Assembly: GCA_034440455.1 (NCBI GenBank)
Contig: JAWXCB010000104.1
Location: 1 to 64,000, forward strand
Length of the DNA stretch: 64,000 nucleotides
Direction: 5' to 3'
Origin: JAWXCB01 sp034440455
GTDB lineage: Bacteria > Bacteroidota > Bacteroidia > Chitinophagales > CAIOSU01
Position numbers and translations under genes: made by a program. The stretch's first letter is position 1, and each line of letters opens with the position of its first letter. Positions 54,748-62,933 of the stretch are shown piece by piece. Under the pieces are notes generated by a model. It made no database searches. It saw nothing but the letters and a program-made list of their open reading frames with translations, and had not been told where the DNA came from.

Positions 54748-57549
54748 ATGAGGAAATATTTATTGACTCTTGCAGCATGTGTGCTGCTTTCAATTTCCAT
54801 TTCTGCCCAAATCACTGTTGACCAGAATGATTTTGCTTCTGCAAATGAAACGGTGTATCTGAGCAACGGGCAAATCAATCCGTTTCTAAACTTTGCCGCA
54901 ACGGGCGCGAACCACACGTGGAATTTCTCCACGCTGCGCAGCACCGGGCAGCAGCAAGTTAATTACTTAGATGTTTCAAGCACCAACGGAGTGTATGCGT
55001 TTTTCTACGCTGATGTTTTTTTCAATCCCAACCGTGCCAACATCGCGCTGGCAGGAAGCGATATTCCTTTTAATCAGGTGCTTGGCATCACCAATCCCTA
55101 CACTTTTTACTACAAGAACGGGAACATGTACAAGAAAATCGGTTACGGTGGAGAATTGGCAGGATTACCCGCCCCGCTCACCCTCACCACCCCCGACACG
55201 ATTTATCGTTTCCCGATGAATTTTGGAAATACAAGCAGCAGCTTTTCAGATTATGCAATCACGCTGCCGGGCGTTGCGACTTCTGCTTACAGCCAAACGC
55301 GCAACACAACGATTGACGGATGGGGAACGCTTACCACGCCCTACGGCACTTTTGATGTGTTGCGCAGCAAATCTGAAATCTTCGGCAGCGACAGCGTGTA
55401 TCTCGATTCGCTCAACTTTGGGGCAAACATTCCTCGTTCAAAGGTTACGGAATACAAATGGATAGCAAAGAATGAAGAAGTGCCCGTTCTGCAAATCAAT
55501 ACCACTTCCGTATTTGGCACTGAAGTAATAAATCTTATTCTTTTCAAAGACAACAAACTTTCTATCACAGTGAATAGCGTGAACGGCACGTTGTGCCCCG
55601 GCTCGCAAGTCACCGTTGATTACACCACAACAGGAACATTTAATCCCGCTGCATTTCTTCAAACTGCAAACAGGTTCACCGCGCAGCTTTCAAACAGCAG
55701 CGGCAGTTTTGCCAATCCAGTCAATATCGGGAATGTAACTGCTACAACATCAGGAACAATTACCTGCACTATTCCCAACAACACCGCAGGCGGCACGGGA
55801 TATTTTATCCGCATCACTTCCAACTCGCCTGCTTACACGAGCGCGGTATATGGTCCGCTCACTATTCATCCTACTCCCACTGCTTCCATCACCGCCAATG
55901 GCGCTGTACCTATTTGCGTGTATGATTCGCTTGAGCTTGTCGCAAACAGCGGCAGCGGGTTTCAATATCAATGGAAGTTTAACACTGCCGACATTGGCGG
56001 AGCAACGGCACAATATTATTTTGCATCGGCAGCAGGAAACTACACCGTTGCGGTAAGTAATATCTGCGGCTCGGTAACGTCACAGCCTTTTGCATTAAGC
56101 GTTGCACAGGAAGCGGTTCATGCAGTTATTCCATCTGACAGTGCAACGTGTGATGGCAGTCCGATAACAGTTGTCGCATCAAACACCAGCGGAGTAGTGC
56201 CTGTGACTTATCAATGGAATGAAAAGGGGAATGCCATTCAAGGAGCAACAGATTCAACACTTCTTATAACGGTGAGCGGTGATTATGCATTGGTTGTCAC
56301 CGATAGCTTCGGATGCACGTTCACTTCAACTGTATTGACACTCGTTATTGATTCCATGCAAACGCCATTAGTGTATATAAATGGCAGCACATTTTTCTGC
56401 CCCGGAGAAACAGTCACCCTTTACACGGATACCAGCGCGGAATATTTTTACCAGTGGCAAAAAAACGGAGCGGATATTCCCGGAGCGACATTGAGTTCAT
56501 TCACCACTGTGCAAGGCGGAGATTATGCTGTAATCGTGAGCGACACTTGCGATTCTGCAATCTCGCAAGTAACGGAAATCACCGTCACCGCGCGACCTGT
56601 GCATTGGGTGACACCTTCATCGCCCGCAAGCTGCGATGGCAGCCCTGTAACAATCACTGCGGATAATGTAAGCGGTGCTTCCCCTGTAAACTATCAGTGG
56701 TATGAAAACGGAGATTCCCTTCTTGGCGCTACCGACACTTTCATTATCATAACTGCCGGAGGAAATTATTCACTGGATGTCACCGACAGGTTCGGATGCC
56801 TTTACAACTCAGGCGACATCACGATTGTATTCGGCACATTGCCTGCACCGGTTGTCACTTCAAGCGGAAGCACTTCATTTTGCTTTGGTGAAAGTGTGAA
56901 GTTCACTACGGATACCAATTCAAACTATACGTACCAATGGCTGCTGGATAGCATGAATATCAGCGGAGCAAATTCCAATATTTATATCGCCACTGAAGGC
57001 GGCAACTACGCAGTAGAAGTGAGCATTGGCGGTGGATGCAATGCAACCAGCGTGATTGAAAAGGTGAATGTCTATCCACAGCCACAAGTTCCCGTTATCA
57101 CGCAACAGGCAGACTCTTTATTCAGCACAAGCGCTGTGGGCTACCAATGGTATTTGAATGGAGCATTTTTACCCGGAGCAAATGCGCAAGCTTACCGCCC
57201 TGGCGTGGATGGCAGCTACATCGTGGAAATAACCGATGCAAGCGGTTGCACAAATGCTTCGGCTCCGTTTGATGTACTGGGAACGGGCGTGGAAGAAACA
57301 GCGGCAAACGATTGGTCGCTGGGTATTTTTCCCAATCCTGTTTTAGGAACGGAATTTACAGTGGTCAGCTCTGAGCAATTTTACGAGGTACAGATTTTTA
57401 ACACTACCGGAGTTTTAATTTTCACATCCCAACTTATCACTCCAACAAACAGCGAAGTGATGCGCGAAAGCGTTTCGCTGCCTGGAGTTTATTTTGTGAA
57501 GGTAACAACCAAGAAAGGCGAGCGCGTGCTCAAGCTGATAAAGATGTGA
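54748..57549 (+). CDS. Ig-repeat secreted protein (933 aa) with T9SS type A domain
   Basis: Signal peptide 1-20. The N-terminal beta-rich domain (about 22-275) is a head common to T9SS cargo of this lineage (NFSTLRSTGQQQVNYLDVSS, YKKIGYGGELAGLPAPL). Six Ig-like modules follow, five of which carry a Cys in the first strand and the YQW pattern in a central strand. They alternate between two types (SPxTCDGSPITV versus FCxGExVxxxTDT), so they arose by pairwise duplication. The last 90 residues are a type A sorting domain (LGIFPNPVLGTEFTV...GVYFVKVTTKKGERVLKLIKM). It is secreted via T9SS and probably mediates binding. The gene follows the DCC gene in the same direction with a gap of about 130 bp. 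Confidence 0.87.
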   Translation: MRKYLLTLAACVLLSISISAQITVDQNDFASANETVYLSNGQINPFLNFAATGANHTWNFSTLRSTGQQQVNYLDVSSTNGVYAFFYADVFFNPNRANIALAGSDIPFNQVLGITNPYTFYYKNGNMYKKIGYGGELAGLPAPLTLTTPDTIYRFPMNFGNTSSSFSDYAITLPGVATSAYSQTRNTTIDGWGTLTTPYGTFDVLRSKSEIFGSDSVYLDSLNFGANIPRSKVTEYKWIAKNEEVPVLQINTTSVFGTEVINLILFKDNKLSITVNSVNGTLCPGSQVTVDYTTTGTFNPAAFLQTANRFTAQLSNSSGSFANPVNIGNVTATTSGTITCTIPNNTAGGTGYFIRITSNSPAYTSAVYGPLTIHPTPTASITANGAVPICVYDSLELVANSGSGFQYQWKFNTADIGGATAQYYFASAAGNYTVAVSNICGSVTSQPFALSVAQEAVHAVIPSDSATCDGSPITVVASNTSGVVPVTYQWNEKGNAIQGATDSTLLITVSGDYALVVTDSFGCTFTSTVLTLVIDSMQTPLVYINGSTFFCPGETVTLYTDTSAEYFYQWQKNGADIPGATLSSFTTVQGGDYAVIVSDTCDSAISQVTEITVTARPVHWVTPSSPASCDGSPVTITADNVSGASPVNYQWYENGDSLLGATDTFIIITAGGNYSLDVTDRFGCLYNSGDITIVFGTLPAPVVTSSGSTSFCFGESVKFTTDTNSNYTYQWLLDSMNISGANSNIYIATEGGNYAVEVSIGGGCNATSVIEKVNVYPQPQVPVITQQADSLFSTSAVGYQWYLNGAFLPGANAQAYRPGVDGSYIVEITDASGCTNASAPFDVLGTGVEETAANDWSLGIFPNPVLGTEFTVVSSEQFYEVQIFNTTGVLIFTSQLITPTNSEVMRESVSLPGVYFVKVTTKKGERVLKLIKM

Positions 57550-57983
57550 GCGCCAGCCTGAATGAATCATATTGCTTTTTTGGCGATTAAGATTGCTGAA
57601 ATCTACCTGTTCCGGCTGAATTTTACAGCAATGACAATTCCTAATTCCTAATTCGTAATTCCCAATTCATAATTCCTTTTCCCCATCGCCCTTACCTGAC
57701 TTAATTCCCGCAGAATCCAATTTTTTTAAATGTTCATTTTTTTCGGGCTGCAACTATGCCCACAAGCGCGGCTAATAGTAGCCTGACCTCAATAGGCGTT
57801 GGAGGTAATGAGAAAGGAGGCATTCCTAAACGGGTTTTAGTCCGTTTGTTTTTAAATCTAAAGGGCGGCTCTAAAAGTTCTCCCATTGACACTCTCTCCT
57901 GGTGAGTTAGGAGAGGCTTAACGAAGCAAAAGGGGGGGGTCTTATCCCGAACTCACGTTAATTTACATCGGGATGATTTGAAA
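57550..57983. other. Intergenic debris region with repeat fragments
   Basis: No gene is called here. It contains the AATTCCTAATT patch (57635-57676), a decayed inverted-repeat element (57863-57915) and A/T- and C/G-biased stretches. A CTCACGTTAATTTACATCGGG-like palindromic string around 57945-57975 resembles a common Bacteroidota intergenic motif. The 3' end of this region merges with the rhodanese-thioredoxin pseudogene. Confidence 0.5.
57635..57676. repeat. AATTCCTAATT simple-repeat patch, copy 3
   Basis: Five imperfect copies of the AATTCCTAATTCGTAATT type unit lie in tandem. It is the longest of the three patches in the window. Confidence 0.75.
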
Positions 57984-58340
57984 GGTGGAAACTTGTCATG
58001 GCAAAAAAATAATCTGCCCGTTGTCACCTCTGGAAAAGTTGTGGCAGACAATGTCACCGCAACCAATTACAACAAGATGATTGCATCTGGCACCGTGCTG
58101 GTTGACTTTTACGCTCCGTGGTGCGCGCCCAGCAAAAAAATGGAACCCTGACTCAATGAAATTACAAAAGAATATACGGGCAAGGCGCAGGTAGTTCGCA
58201 TTAATGTAGATGAAAACAAAGACCTTACGAAACAGCTTGGTATAACAGCAATTCCTGTTTTGAAAATCTATAAAAAGGGAAAAGAAACATGGACGCACAA
58301 AGGCTTCGCTGAAAAAGCGCAGGTTGTGCCTAACCTCTGA
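57984..58340 (+). pseudogene. Decayed rhodanese-thioredoxin fusion remnant
   Basis: The frame opens with GGNLSWQKNNLPVVTSGKVV, the last part of a rhodanese domain and its linker, then reads thioredoxin: TVLVDFYAPWCAPSKKMEP, TGA at 58149-58151, then LNEITKEYTGKAQVVRINVD and KQLGITAIPVLKIYKKGKE to a TGA at 58338. Two defects stand out. The second active-site Cys of WCxPC is Ser (AGC, one base from TGC), and there is an in-frame stop. Most of the rhodanese domain is missing upstream. The remnant is tail-to-tail with hrpB, 7 bp apart. Rhodanese-thioredoxin fusions occur in Bacteroidota, which supports this reading. Confidence 0.85.
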
Positions 58341-58346
58341 TTTTAT

Positions 58347-60830
58347 TTATCCCCTCCGCTTCGCTCCCCGCACCGCCTCTGCCTGCGTAGGGTCATCGGG
58401 CCACGAGTGTCTTTTGTAACGGATTTTCAGTTCCTTGCGCACTTCAAAATACGCATCCTTCCAAAAGCTTTTTAAATCAGTCGTTACCTGCACGGGCTTG
58501 TAGCCGGGAGATAAAAGACGCATCAGCACTCCTACCCTGCCCTCGTTCACTTTCGGTGTATCTTCCAACCCGAAACATTCCTGCAAGCGCACCGCCAGCA
58601 AAGGCGCTGAACCATCCGCATGATATTGCAGATTGATGTGCGAGCCGCTCGGCACCTCTACATATTCAGGCGCGAGTGTTTTTAGTTTCTGTTGCTGCTC
58701 ATGCGATAAGCTGTATTGCAAAATCTCTTTCAGGTTCAGCTTCTTCAACTCTTCCGGCTTCTTCACTCCGTTTAAATATGGACTGAGCCATTCTGCATTC
58801 GTCAGCAGCAGAATATCCGTTTGCACATCAGGAAAGTTCTCCTGCGGTCGCCACTTGCGCAGTGACAACACGCGGTTTTGCCATTGCTCCACTTCCTCAT
58901 TCCAATCAAGCAAATTTTTTCCTTCTTTCTGAATCGCATCCGTTATCGCTTTGATAAGTTGGCTGTCATCGGGATTTGGTAAAGGCGTGCTTTTCAAAAC
59001 AATACTTCCGATGCGCAAATCTTTACTCGCTATCAATCCTCCCTTGCGCGTATCCCAGGTGATAACTTCTTTCGTCTTCACCAAGGGCGCGAGGTCGCGC
59101 GGATTCAGCGGTGATGCCATGAAAATTTTTCCCAAGCCGTCACGCTCGTTCACATGCGCCACCGCCAGCCACGGCTCATGCGCCAAATCATCGCGATGTC
59201 CTGCCACCGCAATCCTTCCGTTTGCCAGCATAAACTGCGCGTTGTTGCCGGGGCGCGCGCAGGCAATCCGCTCAGGATATGCATACGCTAAGATGATTCC
59301 CGTTTCAAATACATTCACCGCATCATTATCAGGCGCACTATCAAACATGCTGCGGTATTGCGCTGCTATCTTTTCAATACGCGCCATGCGGTGGTTGCCC
59401 GCTTTCTCTTTGCGGTATCTCCGCAATGCTTCTATTCGCAGGTTGATGTCAATGCCCGTTTCGGGCGGCAGCGGGTCGCGCTCTTCCAGAAATGGAGCAA
59501 TGTCAGTAGCCAGCGCAAGCTGTCCCGCTTCCTTTGCGCGAATGAGCATGTGCGCGATGCGCGGATGCGTGGGCAGCCGTTGCAGTTGCTTACCATGTTC
59601 AGTAATACGATTGTTTTCTAATGCTTCTAATTGGTGCAGCAACTCTGATGCCTGCGCCACATGCCCGCGCGGTGGTGGCGACACCCACGTCAGTTGGCGC
59701 GGGTCTACGATGCCCCACTGCGCAAGGTCGAGCACAAGCGAACACAAATCCGCTTGCTCGATTTCAGGTGTGCCCTGCTCCGCCATCCGTGAATGTGTTG
59801 CCTTCGTCCACATGCGATAGCATACGCCCGCGCTCAATCGCCCCGCGCGTCCCGTGCGCTGGTCTGCCGATTCTATTGAGATGCGCACCGTCTCTAAACG
59901 CGACAAGCCCGAGGTGGGATTAAACCGCGCCTCTCGCGCAAAACCCGAATCAACCACAATCTTTATTCCTTCAATCGTTAAACTGGTTTCTGCGATGTTG
60001 GTTGCCAGCACCACTTTGCGCTTGCCCTGTTTGTTTGGCATAATCGCTGCGAATTGCTCATTGCCGGTGAGTTGTCCATAGAGCGGATGAATCATCACGC
60101 CTTTTAATGCACTGCGCAGCAACTCTTCGCACTTTTTTATTTCACCCTGCCCGGGCAAAAACACCAGCGCATCGCCTTCGTGTTTTTGCAACACCTCGCG
60201 CACGAGATGCGCGGTTAATTCAGGCAACATGCGCTCATCAGCATCGCCCGCATAATGAATTTCAACGGGATATTGCCGCCCCTTGCTCTCCACCACTGCG
60301 GCATTGAGCATCACCGCGAGTTGCGGCATATCTATCGTTGCGCTCATCACCAAAATACGCAGGTCCGGGCGCAACACCTGCTGCGCTTCGCGGCACAGCG
60401 CCATCGCCACATCGGCATGGATGCTGCGCTCGTGGAACTCATCAAAAATCACCAGCCCAATGCCTTCCAATGAATTATCCTCGTGGAGCATCCGCGTGAG
60501 GATGCCCTCGGTGAGCACCTCCAGCCGCGTTTTTGTAGAAATACTTTTTTCAAAGCGAATGCGAAAGCCCACCGTTTCGCCCGTTTGCTCGCCCAGCAGG
60601 TCAGCCATGCGCGTAGCAATTGTTTTTGCTGCGAGCCTGCGCGGCTCCAGCATCAAAATCTTTTGCCCCTTCAGGCACGGCTCGTCAAGCAGCGCGAGCG
60701 GCACAAGCGTACTCTTGCCTGCGCCCGTTGGCGCTTTGATGATGAGCGTAGCATCGTTTGTCAACGCCTGCCTGATGGCGGGAATCACTTCCTTCACCGG
60801 CAAATCAATGGACTGATAATCGAAAGGCAA
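58347..60830 (-). CDS. hrpB: ATP-dependent RNA helicase HrpB
   Basis: An 827-residue DExH helicase of the HrpB family, near the usual length. Walker A APTGAGKST is at 33-41, motif Ia LEPRRLAA follows, and the DEFH box is at 130-133 with SAT at about 163-165. Motif V/VI sequences (LATNIAETSLTIEG, and SADQRTGRAGRLSAG) are intact. The C-terminal HrpB-specific region follows to the end (RYKRHSWPDDPTQAEAVRGAKRRG). The role in bacteria is poorly defined, possibly mRNA processing. The gene stands alone. It is tail-to-tail with the thioredoxin remnant and starts about 235 bp from the downstream toxin remnant. Confidence 0.95.
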   Translation of the reverse strand: MPFDYQSIDLPVKEVIPAIRQALTNDATLIIKAPTGAGKSTLVPLALLDEPCLKGQKILMLEPRRLAAKTIATRMADLLGEQTGETVGFRIRFEKSISTKTRLEVLTEGILTRMLHEDNSLEGIGLVIFDEFHERSIHADVAMALCREAQQVLRPDLRILVMSATIDMPQLAVMLNAAVVESKGRQYPVEIHYAGDADERMLPELTAHLVREVLQKHEGDALVFLPGQGEIKKCEELLRSALKGVMIHPLYGQLTGNEQFAAIMPNKQGKRKVVLATNIAETSLTIEGIKIVVDSGFAREARFNPTSGLSRLETVRISIESADQRTGRAGRLSAGVCYRMWTKATHSRMAEQGTPEIEQADLCSLVLDLAQWGIVDPRQLTWVSPPPRGHVAQASELLHQLEALENNRITEHGKQLQRLPTHPRIAHMLIRAKEAGQLALATDIAPFLEERDPLPPETGIDINLRIEALRRYRKEKAGNHRMARIEKIAAQYRSMFDSAPDNDAVNVFETGIILAYAYPERIACARPGNNAQFMLANGRIAVAGHRDDLAHEPWLAVAHVNERDGLGKIFMASPLNPRDLAPLVKTKEVITWDTRKGGLIASKDLRIGSIVLKSTPLPNPDDSQLIKAITDAIQKEGKNLLDWNEEVEQWQNRVLSLRKWRPQENFPDVQTDILLLTNAEWLSPYLNGVKKPEELKKLNLKEILQYSLSHEQQQKLKTLAPEYVEVPSGSHINLQYHADGSAPLLAVRLQECFGLEDTPKVNEGRVGVLMRLLSPGYKPVQVTTDLKSFWKDAYFEVRKELKIRYKRHSWPDDPTQAEAVRGAKRRG

Positions 60831-60890
60831 GGGTGAAATAGTTTGGAGTTTAGAGTTTGAGGTGCGAAGTTAGATTTTAGTAAGATGCTT

Positions 60891-60916
60891 CATTGCGAGG
60901 CTCTGCGAAGCAATCC
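60891..60916. repeat. Short intergenic repeat of the ATTGCGAGG-GAAGCAAT type
   Basis: CATTGCGAGG...GCGAAGCAATCCC forms a small imperfect hairpin (ATTGC/GCAAT) of a type often seen dispersed between genes in bacteria. Next to it is a 7-bp stem ACCCACC...GGTGGGT around 60975-61000. No gene lies in the 235-bp gap. Confidence 0.5.
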
Positions 60917-61065
60917 CTTCCAAGTGGCGTCCCATGCGTTGGCATTCGTGCGCATGTGGAGGGATGATTTGGTTTACCCACCGAAACCATGCGTAGGTGG
61001 GTGCGTACTTACTTCACAGCTTCAGGAACTCCTACTTGTAGCGTTGCTCGTTAGAAGTTCCTTAA

Positions 61066-61397
61066 TTATCTCCGGCAAAAAATGAGCAGGACAGAAACCT
61101 GTTTTTTCACGTACTTCTTTTCAGGGTTTCTGCTGGTGTGAAAAACGGAATAAACAATAATTTCTTTCTTTATCACTTCGTAAACCACTACAAAAGAGAA
61201 GCGATTTAAGCCTGCCTGAAGGAAATGTTTATGCCTTATTTGATAGTAAAAAGGCAAGTTGGATATGCGGCCGTAGCATTCCGAAAATTCGTATTAAAAA
61301 AATCATCGCCTAATCCTGTCTTCTGCTTTTCATACAAGTTATAGGCATCTGCCAGATCCCGCTTCGCAGTTTCAAAGACTGCTAATGTGTAGTTCAT
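61066..61397 (-). pseudogene. ParE/RelE-like toxin gene with a frameshift
   Basis: From the ATG at 61395-61397 the first frame reads MNYTLAVFETAKRDLADAYN, then LYEKQKTGLGDDFFNTNF, and closes at TAA (61236-61238). Two bases out, the next frame reads SECYGRISNLPFYYQIRHKH, then FSFVVVYEVIKKEIIVYSVFHTSRNPEKK. This is the conserved ParE C-terminus. Joining the halves by one added base in the short A/T run near 61284-61287 restores a normal toxin of about 100 residues. The gene overlaps the antitoxin stop by 4 bp (ATGA), the usual coupling of such modules. As read, the toxin is inactive. Confidence 0.8.
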
Positions 61398-61639
61398 TTT
61401 TTTCGTTTTTGTGAGCGAACGGCAGAAATCGTTTCTTCGATCGTATAAGTCTTGCCCTCACCGCGCAGGTAGGGTTCCCTGCGTTCATTCAGCACCTTCA
61501 CCTGGTCGTCCGTCAACTCACATTCATGCTGCTCTCCCTCAAGGCATTCCTTTGCCATTATATACACCACCTTCAGGAATCGTTCATCACCGTTATCAAT
61601 GAAGCGGTGCAGCTTTTCTTTGATTTGCGCCATTGACAT
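61394..61639 (-). CDS. Putative antitoxin of the adjacent ParE-like toxin
   Basis: An 81-residue protein (MSMAQIKEKLHRFIDNGDER...) with an N-terminal helical pair and a C-terminal acidic-to-basic tail (TISAVRSQKRKK). It starts at the ATG at 61637-61639; an alternative ATG two codons later is possible. It lies immediately upstream of, and overlaps by 4 bp, the toxin remnant. Size and arrangement match a toxin-antitoxin module of the addiction-module type, although no DNA-binding motif is obvious. If the toxin is dead, this gene may be freed from selection. Confidence 0.7.
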   Translation of the reverse strand: MSMAQIKEKLHRFIDNGDERFLKVVYIMAKECLEGEQHECELTDDQVKVLNERREPYLRGEGKTYTIEETISAVRSQKRKK

Positions 61640-62306
61640 AATGAATTTTGTTTGTTTAAAAATAACTAAACGAAATCATTTCAAAAAAGGGCAGAATGAC
61701 AAGCCCGCCTGAGGCGGGCGACTTATTGGTAGAAAAAGAAACACACCAAAAACCCGAAACTCCGGAAGACCGACCTTTTCCGGCTTATTGCAAATTAATC
61801 TTGCCCTCGCTCGCAGCTTGCCCCGCAAAAGCGCATTGGGGTCAACAGAAGAACCATAGTTTTATGTCATCCCTTCTTGATTTCATGGTGAATTCAGTCA
61901 ATTTATTTCTATAATAATGTCACTCCTTCAGAGTTAAAATGCAATCAATCCCGAAGGGATGGAATCATTATAGAAACGGAAAAAGGGAGTCTCCCAAACC
62001 CCGAAGGGGTGGAATAAATTTTGTGACAAGAAAAACACCGAAATCAAAGCACAGCAAGAAGTTCGAGCAGAACTATCAAAATTAGGTTGACGCCAATGCG
62101 CAAAAGCGGGGTCCCGCACGTGAGTATTCCTTTTACCTCCGGCATCTTAATTTTCTTTCCGTCCACATGTCCCTAATGTCCTTCCGTCCCCTCTGTGTCT
62201 CCGCGCCTCTGCGTAGTCGTGTCCCCGACCGCCAAAGCAAAGTCGGTTTCTTATTTTCAATTGAAATAATCCAATCAACTTTGCCACAGCACAAAAAATA
62301 AAACAC
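61640..62306. other. Intergenic region with repeat elements
   Basis: No gene is supported; open frames on both strands are short and overlapping. Left of centre is GGGCAG (61689-61694), a 7-bp perfect hairpin GCCCGCC/GGCGGGC (61703-61719) and TGGTAGA (61727-61733), resembling a reduced copy of the element at 4040-4129. Two hairpins, ATCCC-GAA-GGGAT (61948-61960) and ACCCC-GAA-GGGGT (61998-62010), are each followed by TGGAAT, a common Bacteroidota intergenic pattern. A weak -7-like string AACTTTGC lies just before the GAF gene. Confidence 0.55.
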
Positions 62307-62780
62307 ATGACCCCAATAGACCACTCCCCCATCCTGCTCACCCTTCAAAACAACTCGGCAACAATTGACTGGCAGAGCTTTCTTGGCAACCTGCTCAATA
62401 CATTTAATTGCCAAACGGGAACTATCCACTTCCTTGATTCCGCTGATAATCTTTTAAAGATGAAAGCATACAAAGGCATCCCCGATTTTATGCTGCCAAA
62501 GATGTCCGTTATCCCGATTGGCAAAGGCATGGCTGGCGTGGCGGCTCAACGCATGGATGCCATGCAAATGTGCAACCTGCAAACGGATGATTCGGGCGTT
62601 GCGCGCCCTTCCGCAAAAGAAACCAAAATGGAAGGCTCTATTGCTGTGCCGATGATATTAGATGGCAAACTCTATGGCGCGTTCGGCATTGCAAAACCTG
62701 TCCCCTATGATTTCACAAAAGAAGAAACAACAGCGCTGTTGCAAATCGGGGAAGCGATGTGTAAGAGAGTTGGCGGATAA
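62307..62780 (+). CDS. GAF-domain protein
   Basis: 157 residues, almost entirely one GAF domain. Visible are a helix-strand start (LLNTFNCQTGTIHFLD), MSVIPIGKGMAGVAAQRMDA, the KMEGSIAVPMILDGKLYGAFGIAK strand pair, and a closing helix (ETTALLQIGEAMCKRVGG). GAF domains bind small ligands such as cyclic nucleotides, haem, bilins or nitrosyl-type signals, and here no effector domain is attached. Its partner is not evident from the neighbourhood. It is followed by a 150-bp gap and then katG on the opposite strand. The family call is good and the ligand is unknown. Confidence 0.8.
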   Translation: MTPIDHSPILLTLQNNSATIDWQSFLGNLLNTFNCQTGTIHFLDSADNLLKMKAYKGIPDFMLPKMSVIPIGKGMAGVAAQRMDAMQMCNLQTDDSGVARPSAKETKMEGSIAVPMILDGKLYGAFGIAKPVPYDFTKEETTALLQIGEAMCKRVGG

Positions 62781-62933
62781 ACGCATCTGAGAACGATCAG
62801 CGCTAAAGCCCCTGATGTCGTGTGTTCCTTCATCTCCGGCATTCATGCTTGGGTTTACCTCGTTGCTCGCTCGCGTGACGCAGCTTTTAAAAGCTCTCAA
62901 AAACATTGTTGTATGTTTTTTTATGTGTCTGAT

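Noticed and set aside
22902..58151. In-frame stops considered as genetic-code reassignment
   Set aside because: All three stop codons occur as lesions and also end normal genes in the window, so no single codon is recoded.
58951..59820. Antisense frame of 289 codons opposite hrpB
   Set aside because: The sense strand is a complete HrpB with all motifs; the antisense translation has no family features.
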